From an uncultured Clostridia bacterium (lineage in GTDB: Bacteria > Bacillota > Clostridia > Oscillospirales > Acutalibacteraceae), in the NCBI GenBank assembly GCA_947168785.1, contig CAMVNL010000013.1:1-14345 (forward strand): a DNA stretch of 14,345 nucleotides, written 5' to 3'. Positions 1 to 6,680 of this stretch are shown here, in pieces. Below the pieces are notes generated by a model that was not told the origin of the DNA, made no database searches, and worked only from the letters and a program-made list of their open reading frames with translations. The position numbers were made by a program, and so were the translations under genes. Each line of letters begins with the position of its first letter. Positions within the stretch are counted from its first letter, which is position 1.

Positions 1-365
1 TCCACGTATTTCAGATCAAAAACGGCGCAGTCGGCCGCGGAGGACTCCATCGCGGCGTCGATCCGCTCAAGCGCATCAGGCGCAATGTAATCATCCGAAT
101 CAATACACCAGATATATTCTCCCGACGCATGGGCGATTCCGGTATTGCGTGCGCCGCCGAGTCCTTTGTTTTCCTGATGGATCAGGCGGATCCGGCGATC
201 TGTTTCGGCAAGCTCATCACACAGTGCCGCGCTGCCGTCCGTGGATCCGTCGTCGACGAGCAGGATCTCAAAATCACGGAACGTCTGCGCCGCAACGGAA
301 GAGACGCACGTCTCCAGAAAGGGGTATACGTTAAAAACGGGGATGATCAGAGAGTATTTAGGCAT
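1..365 (-). CDS. Family 2 glycosyltransferase, N-terminal part (runs off window)
   Basis: Predicted GT-A fold enzyme that transfers a sugar from a nucleotide-sugar donor to a growing surface glycan at the cytoplasmic face of the membrane. I translated 121 residues from the ATG at 363-365, and no stop appears before the window edge. The N-terminus MPKYSLIIPVFN is the usual GT2 opening. The nucleotide-binding stretch LLVDDGSTDGS lies near residues 34-44, ARNTGIAHASGEY near 74-86, and the metal-binding DSDD (DXD-type) near 90-93. The start lies 21 bases after the stop of the upstream ligase-like gene, with AAGGAAA and TAAGG before it, so it should be the next gene of the same operon. Acceptor and donor cannot be told because the C-terminal half is missing. 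Family assignment is secure; the pathway is inferred from neighbours. Confidence 0.9.
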   Translation of the reverse strand, partial: MPKYSLIIPVFNVYPFLETCVSSVAAQTFRDFEILLVDDGSTDGSAALCDELAETDRRIRLIHQENKGLGGARNTGIAHASGEYIWCIDSDDYIAPDALERIDAAMESSAADCAVFDLKYV

Positions 366-386
366 CCTTACCGATTTTCCTTTCTT

Positions 387-1937
387 TCAATTTTGCCGGA
401 AAAGCCTTTGCAGCGGCTTCTGGAGCAGGCCAGGGGAACGGCGGATTCCTTCCGCACCGCACACCCTGCCCAAAAAATACCAGAACAATACCGCGTTGGG
501 CGTCAGCAGATAAAACAGATCGGAAACAAATACACCGGCCATGGAAGCCGCACAGAGCACGGTAACCGCCAGGAAGAAATTCCGGTCCCCTTCAAACAGG
601 AAATACTTTTTGAAGATGGCAATAAAGCAAAGTATCAGGAACGCCAGCATTGTCGCCCCGCCGATAACGCCGGTACTGACCAGGACGTCGATATACCCGT
701 TGTGGGAGGGCGTTCCGTATTTTGCCATCACCGTATCCGGATTGTGCTCCTTCGCAAACGCGCGGATATTTCTCGGGGATGTGCCGAACATCGGCGACTT
801 CGCAAAGATGCGGAGCGCCTGCGCCCATTCGCTGAACCGTCCGTTGGAAACATCCTCTTTGCCCAAATCCGTTCTGCGCAAAGGCTCTTTCGACTCCTCT
901 TCAAGCTCTTGAAGAAAATCATCTTCCTGCCTGTTTTCCGCACTGGTGGTGATGATTTCAAGCCCTGAAATACGGAAGATGCCGTCGCATACGGCGTCCA
1001 CCCCGGCAACAAACGATTCCGACGAAACAGAAACAACCGCCCGCTTTGTCAGAGGCAGCAGATAGCTCAGCCCTTCCACACAGCAAAACATCGCACCGAG
1101 CGCAACGACGACAGCGCATCCGCCGGCCAACAGGCGGCGAAGGACGCCTTTTTCCGCTCCGGCGAATCTCTTGCCGGAAGCGACGGCATAACACACGCCG
1201 ACTGTGATCGCCGCATACAGGGCAACCTGCGCAGAGCGGGAGCCGCCGAGAACGACATAACAGACCTGAAGCAGGACAGCAAGGGCGGACAGCACCTTCA
1301 GCACAATCTTTTCAGTTGACGCAAAAATCCACACAAAGAAGGCGCCCACTGCCACACAGACAAAACCGGCGTAATTCGGATCGTGGAATACGCCCCATAA
1401 TCTGCGGTACTGCGTATTAAATCCCTGGGTACAGACCTCGCCAGTCACTTTCACTACAACGGTCTGCACCGTATAGTAGTACATCACAATGGAAGCGATC
1501 ACGAACAAAACCCAAACGATACTCAACACCAGCAAAAACAGATGCTGCTCCCGGTCGGTTTTTTTCTCGTCTCCGCCGGCGGGGATGGCAAACAACAAAA
1601 AATAAAAGATCCCCATTGTGCCAAGGGCGCGGATATTCTCAGAAATTCCGTATTGTCGGTTGATCAGGCAAGAAACTACAGCGATTGCTATATACAGCAC
1701 AAGCAAATCCGTCCGTCGGTTGCCAAACACGCCCGCGCAGGAGAAAAGTCCCCACGCGACCAGCGCCGCACCGGCCAGGAACACCAGAGCCGAAAGGACG
1801 GAGCTGCCGACGAGGAAATGCAGCGCGGGAACTTCCCGGACAGCCACATATACCGCCATAAAGCACATATATATGGTTTTTATTGTTTCATACTTACCGT
1901 TGATATTCCCTATGATCCTTTTCCGGGTATTATCCAT
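387..1937 (-). CDS. O-antigen ligase / Wzy-type polymerase family membrane protein
   Basis: Predicted polytopic membrane protein of the Wzy_C (O-antigen ligase) superfamily, which polymerises or transfers lipid-linked oligosaccharide units on the outer face of the membrane. The 516 residues show roughly a dozen hydrophobic segments. Family landmarks are GVFHDPNYAGF at 182-192, an external soluble loop at about 300-405 that is rich in charged residues, and the histidine motif SHNGYIDVLVSTG at 411-423. It starts 13 bases after the GT4 stop, with a GTGAGGT ribosome site seven bases from the ATG, and is followed by a GT2 gene after 21 bases. In a Gram-positive host it would act on a capsule, exopolysaccharide or wall glycan rather than LPS. 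Sequence alone does not separate polymerase from ligase. A decayed relative of this gene lies at 3069-3405. Confidence 0.88.
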   Translation of the reverse strand: MDNTRKRIIGNINGKYETIKTIYMCFMAVYVAVREVPALHFLVGSSVLSALVFLAGAALVAWGLFSCAGVFGNRRTDLLVLYIAIAVVSCLINRQYGISENIRALGTMGIFYFLLFAIPAGGDEKKTDREQHLFLLVLSIVWVLFVIASIVMYYYTVQTVVVKVTGEVCTQGFNTQYRRLWGVFHDPNYAGFVCVAVGAFFVWIFASTEKIVLKVLSALAVLLQVCYVVLGGSRSAQVALYAAITVGVCYAVASGKRFAGAEKGVLRRLLAGGCAVVVALGAMFCCVEGLSYLLPLTKRAVVSVSSESFVAGVDAVCDGIFRISGLEIITTSAENRQEDDFLQELEEESKEPLRRTDLGKEDVSNGRFSEWAQALRIFAKSPMFGTSPRNIRAFAKEHNPDTVMAKYGTPSHNGYIDVLVSTGVIGGATMLAFLILCFIAIFKKYFLFEGDRNFFLAVTVLCAASMAGVFVSDLFYLLTPNAVLFWYFLGRVCGAEGIRRSPGLLQKPLQRLFRQN

Positions 1938-1950
1938 ATCGTGACCTCAC

Positions 1951-3072
1951 TTACCCCAAAAGGGAAAATGTCCCTTTCAAAAAATAATTCTGCAATCTAT
2001 CAGCTGCAACAGAAATCTCAAACCCGGCAGCCGCCAGTTTTTCGCGGTAGTCATGTTTTCCTTCAGCGCCTGCCTCCCGCAGCGCCTCCGCCCATGCAGA
2101 GGGCGGTTCAGAAAGTGAAACGAACCTCATCTGTCCGGAAATATTCACGTTTTCTTCCACTCCCTGAGAAGATACCACACAGGGCAAACCGCAAGCCTGC
2201 GCCTCCACTGCCGTCACCGGGAACCCTTCCGTCAGGGAAGGTAAACAAAACACATCCATGGCGCCATACAACCGATTAAGATCATGACGGGTCCCGGTAA
2301 AGATAATCTTCTTCGCCCCACGGGAAGCTGCAGCATAAGAAGTAATCTCATCATGCAGCTCTCCATCGCCGACAAACAGCAGCACGGCATTGGGATTCTG
2401 ATCGCAAAGGGCACAAAACAAGTCAATCAGAAAAATCTGGTTTTTGGGAGTACACATCCGGCCGACATGACCGACAACGAACGCATCCAAAGGAATCCCC
2501 AGCTCTGCCCTTGCATCACGGCCATCCGAAACGAAAAAACCGGACAAATCTACGGCGTTAGGGATGATCCGGGCGGCATCTGCCAGTTTCTTGCCAAACA
2601 TAAAGGCAGCGGAACTGCGGGAACAGGCAAACAGCTCCGTCGCATATTGCCCGATCTTCCGTTTGTTCTTCTCATGCGCAAAAATCACCGGGTATTTCAT
2701 TAGTAAGGATCCCCATGGAAGCGAGGAAGTATGGGCATGAGCGACACGGACACCGATTCCTTGTTTCTTTGCCTTTTTCAGAAAATCAATATTTGTCAGA
2801 CCGGAGAAATGACACCAAACCGCATCGTACCGGTTTTCACGAAAAACTCTATCCAACGCATCTGAGTAACCGAGTGGATCTCGTCGGCGCACGGGCAAAT
2901 ACAACACCCGCCCACCCCGGGAGACGATTTCCGCCTCCAATGAAAAGACTTCGCCGAAAACGGCAAAATCAACAGTGATCTCCGTGGGGTCAAATTGCCG
3001 GAAATACGCCATGACAGCAGATTCCACACCGCCGGTCGGATCCTTCAAGCCAAAAATAAGCAGCCGCTTCAT
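1951..3072 (-). CDS. Family 4 glycosyltransferase (EpsF/CapM-like)
   Basis: Predicted GT-B fold retaining glycosyltransferase (GT4) that adds a sugar to a lipid-linked glycan in the cytoplasm. The 373 residues begin MKRLLIFGLKDPTGGVESAV; the glycine-rich GGVES segment is typical of the EpsF-like branch. The C-terminal donor-binding half has GHVGRMCTPKNQ around residues 203-214, LLFVGDGEL, the FTGTRHDLNRLY region, and the conserved E-x7-E pair in LTEGFPVTAVEAQACGLPCV. The ATG is preceded by a strong AAGGAG about nine bases away and overlaps the TGA that ends the preceding decayed gene (ATGA), a relic of translational coupling. The ligase-like gene follows after 13 bases. The sugar specificity cannot be read from the sequence. 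Confidence 0.92.
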   Translation of the reverse strand: MKRLLIFGLKDPTGGVESAVMAYFRQFDPTEITVDFAVFGEVFSLEAEIVSRGGRVLYLPVRRRDPLGYSDALDRVFRENRYDAVWCHFSGLTNIDFLKKAKKQGIGVRVAHAHTSSLPWGSLLMKYPVIFAHEKNKRKIGQYATELFACSRSSAAFMFGKKLADAARIIPNAVDLSGFFVSDGRDARAELGIPLDAFVVGHVGRMCTPKNQIFLIDLFCALCDQNPNAVLLFVGDGELHDEITSYAAASRGAKKIIFTGTRHDLNRLYGAMDVFCLPSLTEGFPVTAVEAQACGLPCVVSSQGVEENVNISGQMRFVSLSEPPSAWAEALREAGAEGKHDYREKLAAAGFEISVAADRLQNYFLKGTFSLLG

Positions 3073-3405
3073 GATACCTTCTCCTTTTTTCTGAAAACAG
3101 CCTCATACAGCTTTATCAGCAATCCTTTTTGATTGAACGAGCCGTCATCCGTGTGCGGTGCAGACAAAAAAATTCCAGTACAGAAACGCACCGACAGAAA
3201 CCATATAGAAAAGATCGGATACGGATAAAGCAGACGCTCGTTTTCCGTTTGCTTTGACATCAGCATATAAAAACATAGACGCATGCCGCGGCATGCAGAA
3301 AGAGATTTGCGGAAAAAGAATACCCGCATCGGATGCATAACCAGAATAGTTCGGATTCTGAAATACTCCCTACGGCCTGTTAAACTCCGTGCTGAACCCT
3401 TGATC
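3069..3405 (-). pseudogene. Decayed O-antigen ligase/polymerase remnant with internal deletion
   Basis: No intact gene fits this gap, but one minus-strand frame keeps pieces of a relative of the intact ligase-like protein. At 3405-3337 the frame reads DQGFSTEFNRP, a TAG stop (3370-3372), then GVFQNPNYSGY. The intact protein has TQGFNTQYRRLWGVFHDPNYAGF, so the stop replaces tryptophan 181 (TGG to TAG). In the same frame VSDLFY is kept at 3222-3205, matching residues 471-476, followed by a hydrophobic stretch and a TGA at 3145-3147. Only about 38 codons separate the two blocks, against about 279 in the intact protein, so some 240 codons are gone. A frame change then gives KGLLIKLYEAVFRKK, similar to the intact C-terminus, ending at the TGA that overlaps the GT4 start. 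The 89-codon ORF at 3069-3338 mixes these pieces out of frame and is not a real gene. Confidence 0.72.
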
Positions 3406-3524
3406 GAAGAGCGTCCGGCTCCCGTCCTCTGCGCTTTAACAGCTTGTCGGCATAAAGCAGCGCAAGGTCAGGCTGGCAGTATCATACGAATTTCTTAATT
3501 CCTCAAATCCTTTCATTCTCCCCG
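3406..3524 (-). other. Short degenerate spacer between GT2 and the decayed polymerase
   Basis: No gene is supported here. One frame reads a 33-codon stretch containing LALLYADKLLKRRGRE, which looks protein-like but is closed by stops on both sides and could be a further scrap of a lost cluster gene. I see no convincing terminator, so transcription from the GT2 gene could continue into the GT4 gene. Confidence 0.3.
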
Positions 3525-4577
3525 TTACCTTCTGATATATTTCTTGAACAGCCCCACCGCTTTTTGCTGCGACAGATTCGCGCCCGCGGCCAGCGTCAGC
3601 ACGAAGGCGGCGTTTTCTTTCTGCATTTCCGTAGCGATCAGCTTCTGCTTTGCCCCGGCGGGACGGAACTCCGCCAGCGCCTGCTTCGTGACCGGGTCCC
3701 GCAGCATCGCCTTCGCCAGCTCCTTTTGCCGCCCCACGGAGAGGCCCGCCTTTTCACACCGGTTGCGCACGGCGGCGGAGATCAGGTGCTTGATATGGGA
3801 ATAGGCGATGAAGCTGGCGTTCGATTCATCCAGCGCGTTTTCCTGCAGGAGGAAGGCCCGTTCCAGCCCGTATTTGCGCTTTGCCAGCTCAAAAAAGGCG
3901 GGGCTGTACCGGCTGACCAGCGTTTCAAAGGCGTGGCGGCGGTAATGGTAGAGGGGTTCGGACAGGGTTTCCACCGCGGGGGACGCGGAAAAGACCGCGA
4001 TGTTGAAGAGGAAGTCCTCGATCAGCTCCGTGCTTTCAAAGAGAAGGGCTTTTTCTTCGAGAAAGGCGCGGCGGTAGACCTTGTTCCACGCGAAGGGGAA
4101 GACCCGCGCCTCGTTCAGGGCGATGAAAATTGACGCCGGCGGATCGCCCTTTGCCGTGGAAAGCTCCCGGGGGGACAGGGTTTCCGTCCATTCGATATTT
4201 TCCGCCATGTCCTCGTATTCGCAGAGAACGCCGAAGACCAGCAGGTCGGTCTCGCCCGTCAGGCGCGGCCCGCAGACGGCCAGCAGGTTTTCCGACACGG
4301 TATCGTCGGAATCGACGAAGATCACGTAGTCCCCCGAGGCGGCGGAAAGACCTGTATTACGGGCAAAGCCGAGGCCCTCGTTTTTCTCCTTATGGATCGC
4401 GCGGATCCGCTCGTCCCGCCGGGCCAGCTCGTCGCACAGGGCCGGCGCGCCGTCCGGGGAGCAGTCGTCCACCAGCAGCACCTCAAAGTCGGTCTCCTGC
4501 TGGGCCAGGATGGAATCCACACAGCGGGAAAGGTAGCGTTCCGTGCCGTAGACCGGTACGATAAAGGAATATTTCAA
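3525..4577 (-). CDS. Family 2 glycosyltransferase with TTG start
   Basis: Predicted GT-A fold glycosyltransferase, probably the first enzyme gene of the polysaccharide cluster. The N-terminal catalytic domain covers about residues 1-110: YSFIVPVYGTERYLSRCVDS, LLVDDCSPDGAPALCDEL, ARNTGLSAASGDYVIFVDSDD with the DXD metal site. The C-terminal 240 residues are the helical extension common in capsule and teichoic-acid GT2 enzymes. The chosen start is TTG at 4575-4577: it begins the conserved KYSFIVPVYG motif directly, has AAAGGA nine bases upstream, and no ATG or GTG lies in frame behind it; the nearby ATG at 4585-4587 is out of frame and stops at once. This gene is strikingly GC-rich (about 72% in one sampled 60-base stretch) compared with the cluster genes after it. 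The next supported element is the decayed polymerase. Confidence 0.88.
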   Translation of the reverse strand: MKYSFIVPVYGTERYLSRCVDSILAQQETDFEVLLVDDCSPDGAPALCDELARRDERIRAIHKEKNEGLGFARNTGLSAASGDYVIFVDSDDTVSENLLAVCGPRLTGETDLLVFGVLCEYEDMAENIEWTETLSPRELSTAKGDPPASIFIALNEARVFPFAWNKVYRRAFLEEKALLFESTELIEDFLFNIAVFSASPAVETLSEPLYHYRRHAFETLVSRYSPAFFELAKRKYGLERAFLLQENALDESNASFIAYSHIKHLISAAVRNRCEKAGLSVGRQKELAKAMLRDPVTKQALAEFRPAGAKQKLIATEMQKENAAFVLTLAAGANLSQQKAVGLFKKYIRR

Positions 4578-4593
4578 AGTGTCCGCATCCTTT

Positions 4594-4622
4594 ATTTTAC
4601 TTTAAATTTGATTGTATCACAA
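4594..4622 (-). promoter_or_regulatory. Likely promoter of the polysaccharide cluster
   Basis: Two overlapping sigma-A-like readings lie in the 69-base gap before the GT2 gene. The better one is an extended -10, TGATACAAT (4611-4619), which would start transcription near 4604 and leave a short leader containing the AAAGGA ribosome site. The alternative is TTGTGA (4617-4622), a 17-base spacer and TAAAAT (4594-4599), but that start point would fall on the ribosome site. The terminator just upstream supports an independent start of transcription here. Confidence 0.5.
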
Positions 4623-4627
4623 CTGAT

Positions 4628-4661
4628 AAAAAAAAGCTACTGTTTTTTACAGCAGCTTTTT
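4628..4661 (-). terminator. Rho-independent terminator overlapping the end of the U32 gene
   Basis: Read on the minus strand, the eight-base arm AGCTGCTG (4650-4657) pairs with CAGTAGCT (4635-4642) with one G-T pair, and a run of eight T residues follows (4628-4635). The TAA stop of the U32 gene (4647-4649) lies in the loop, so the upstream arm encodes the last residues of the protein. A-rich bases on the other side make it potentially bidirectional, though no plus-strand gene is seen. Confidence 0.85.
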
Positions 4662-6680
4662 ATCATAGAGCCCGGCGGTGCGGCGGCCCGGCAGGGGGCG
4701 CTTTTCCGTAAACAGGCGGATGACCTCCGCGCAGCGCTCGGGGCTTTCCGTCGTGAAGCAGATGGTAACGTGGTCGACGGGGGGCAGGCGTTTATCGCCC
4801 ACGTAGAGGGGCACCGGGTTATAGAGGACGGAGAACCGTTTGGCCTCGCACAGCACCGGGAAGGGCTCTCCCCGGCGGTCCGTCAGCGTCCGCCGTCCGG
4901 CGCATTGGCCGCAGCCCTCCGGCCCCTGCATGGGGCAGCAGCGGAAGTGCATCAGCGGCTGGCAGCCGTAGGCGATAAGGCCCAGCCTGCCGCCGTAGGA
5001 CAGGGCGCGGATCTGCTCGAAAGAGGCCTCGGTGGAGACCGTCAGGTCCGTTACCCCCAATTGCCGGTAAAAGGCCAGCGCTTCGGAGTTGAGCACGTTC
5101 AGCAGCGCGCCGCCCACCGGGGTCACCCCCGCGGCCTTCGCCATGGCGACGGCGCCGATATTGTCGCAGAGGGCATACCGCAGGCCGTGGGCCGCCAGCT
5201 TTGACAGGGCGGCCGTCACCGGGCCTTCCTGCGCCGGGTAGACCAGCGCCGGGATGCGGGCGCACAGGCGTTCGCCATAGCGGTCAAGCAGTTCCTCCGT
5301 CACCTCCCGCAGGGGAAGGATCAGCCGCTCGCAGACAGCGTTTTCCGGGATCTGCGCCGCCTTGCGGAAGCTCAGCCGCAGCGCGGGCTCCTCCGGTCGC
5401 AGCGCCGCCGCCCGGAAGCAGTTTTTCGGCGGGGTGAACGGGTGGGGCGGCACGTCGCCCCGCTGCCTTGTCAGCGCGTCGCAGGCCTCGCGCCGCAGGG
5501 CGTTGACCGCCGACGCGGGCAGGATCACGCCCTCGCCGATCTCGCAGGTCAGGCGGCCCGCCTCATAGAAGGTGCCGCCCAATTTAAAGAGGGATTTTTC
5601 CGCCATTTCGCGGCTCATGGCGGTTTTCACCGCCGTTTCAGGCACGGGACCGGTGACGGTGGCCGTGTGGACGCCGTCCGTCACCGTCAGGGAGGAGGGC
5701 TCCCCTGCCGCCGCCCGGAAGGTCATCTCCAGCGCGGCGCATTTATACTCGTCTTTATACAGGTTTTTCAGCTTGGGCAGCACGGCGGAGGCGGCGATCA
5801 CGTCGTCCTTGGTGCGCACGCCGAACATGGCCAGCGTGCGCCGGCCAGCGGCGTAGCCGTCGGTGAAGCCGCTGCGGGAAAAGACGCTTTTCAGCGTTTC
5901 CAGATCCGGCTCGTCCCCCGACAGGGCCTGCCGGTAGGCGGTGACCGCCGCCGCCACGTATTCCGGCCGCTTCATGCGGCCCTCAATCTTGAAGGAGACC
6001 GCCCCGGCCTCCTCCAGCGCTTTCAAATGCCGCGCCAGGCACATATCCTTGAGGGAGAGGGCGTATTCGCGCCCGTCCGCCTTGAAATTCAGGCGGCAGG
6101 GCTGGGCGCAGAGCCCGCGGTTGCCGCTGCGGGCGCCGAAGGCGGAGGACAGATAGCACATGCCGGAGGCGCTCATGCAGTGGGCCCCGTGGACGAAGAC
6201 CTCGATCTCACAGTCGACGCTTTCGGCGACGGCGCGGATCTCCGGGATGCTCAGCTCACGGGCCAGCACGATGCGGGAAAAGCCCATTCCGGCCAGCAGT
6301 TTGGCGCCGCTGACGTTGTGGACCGCCATCTGAGTGGAGGCGTGCAGCCGCAGGGAGGGGCAGCACTGCCGCACCAGCCGGATCACCGCAGGGTCCTGCA
6401 CGATCACCGCGTCGGCGGCGGCCTCGCAGATCAGCGACAGAGTTTCCGCCAGGGCGGGCAGCTCCGCATCCGTCACCAGCGTGTTCAGCGTGATATAGGC
6501 TTTCACGCCTCTTTCGTGACAAAAACGCACAGCGGAAATGAAATCATTTCCGCTGAAGTTATCGGCGTTGCGCCGCGCATTAAAGGATGACGCGCCGAAA
6601 TAAACGGCGTCTGCGCCGCACCTGACGGCGGCCTCGAGCTGTTCCCGGGCGCCGGCAGGTGCAAGGAGTTCAATGGACAT
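4647..6680 (-). CDS. U32 family protein with DUF3656 (RlhA-like)
   Basis: Annotated historically as a U32 peptidase. Characterised bacterial members (TrhP, RlhA) instead take part in prephenate-dependent RNA hydroxylation, and RlhA (YdcP) has a similar length and the same U32 plus DUF3656 layout. The 677 residues open with MSIELLAPAGAREQLEAAVRCGADAVYFG. The signature region at 161-197 reads VFVHGAHCMSASGMCYLSSA followed by NRGLCAQPCR, with cysteines 168, 175, 191 and 195 that are the likely metal or Fe-S ligands. A second cysteine-rich block, FRCCPMQGPEGCGQC, lies near residues 590-605. The ATG overlaps the stop of the giant surface-protein gene by one base (TAATG), and no good ribosome site precedes it, suggesting translational coupling. 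It is GC-rich like that gene. Family membership is firm; the 23S rRNA target is only an analogy with E. coli. Confidence 0.92.
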   Translation of the reverse strand: MSIELLAPAGAREQLEAAVRCGADAVYFGASSFNARRNADNFSGNDFISAVRFCHERGVKAYITLNTLVTDAELPALAETLSLICEAAADAVIVQDPAVIRLVRQCCPSLRLHASTQMAVHNVSGAKLLAGMGFSRIVLARELSIPEIRAVAESVDCEIEVFVHGAHCMSASGMCYLSSAFGARSGNRGLCAQPCRLNFKADGREYALSLKDMCLARHLKALEEAGAVSFKIEGRMKRPEYVAAAVTAYRQALSGDEPDLETLKSVFSRSGFTDGYAAGRRTLAMFGVRTKDDVIAASAVLPKLKNLYKDEYKCAALEMTFRAAAGEPSSLTVTDGVHTATVTGPVPETAVKTAMSREMAEKSLFKLGGTFYEAGRLTCEIGEGVILPASAVNALRREACDALTRQRGDVPPHPFTPPKNCFRAAALRPEEPALRLSFRKAAQIPENAVCERLILPLREVTEELLDRYGERLCARIPALVYPAQEGPVTAALSKLAAHGLRYALCDNIGAVAMAKAAGVTPVGGALLNVLNSEALAFYRQLGVTDLTVSTEASFEQIRALSYGGRLGLIAYGCQPLMHFRCCPMQGPEGCGQCAGRRTLTDRRGEPFPVLCEAKRFSVLYNPVPLYVGDKRLPPVDHVTICFTTESPERCAEVIRLFTEKRPLPGRRTAGLYDKKLL

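Noticed and set aside
129..968. Plus-strand ORF of 279 codons
   Set aside because: It runs antisense through both the partial GT2 gene and the ligase-like gene, whose family motifs are clear on the minus strand, and it has no recognisable domain.
3069..3338. 89-codon minus-strand ORF as a small real gene
   Set aside because: Its frame switches away from the conserved VSDLFY and PNY blocks, which lie in another frame. The similarity to the intact ligase is better explained by a decayed gene.
5442..6590. Plus-strand open frame of 382 codons antisense to the U32 gene
   Set aside because: It is a mirror of a well-supported U32 gene and shows biased Gly/Arg/His/Ala composition without recognisable motifs.
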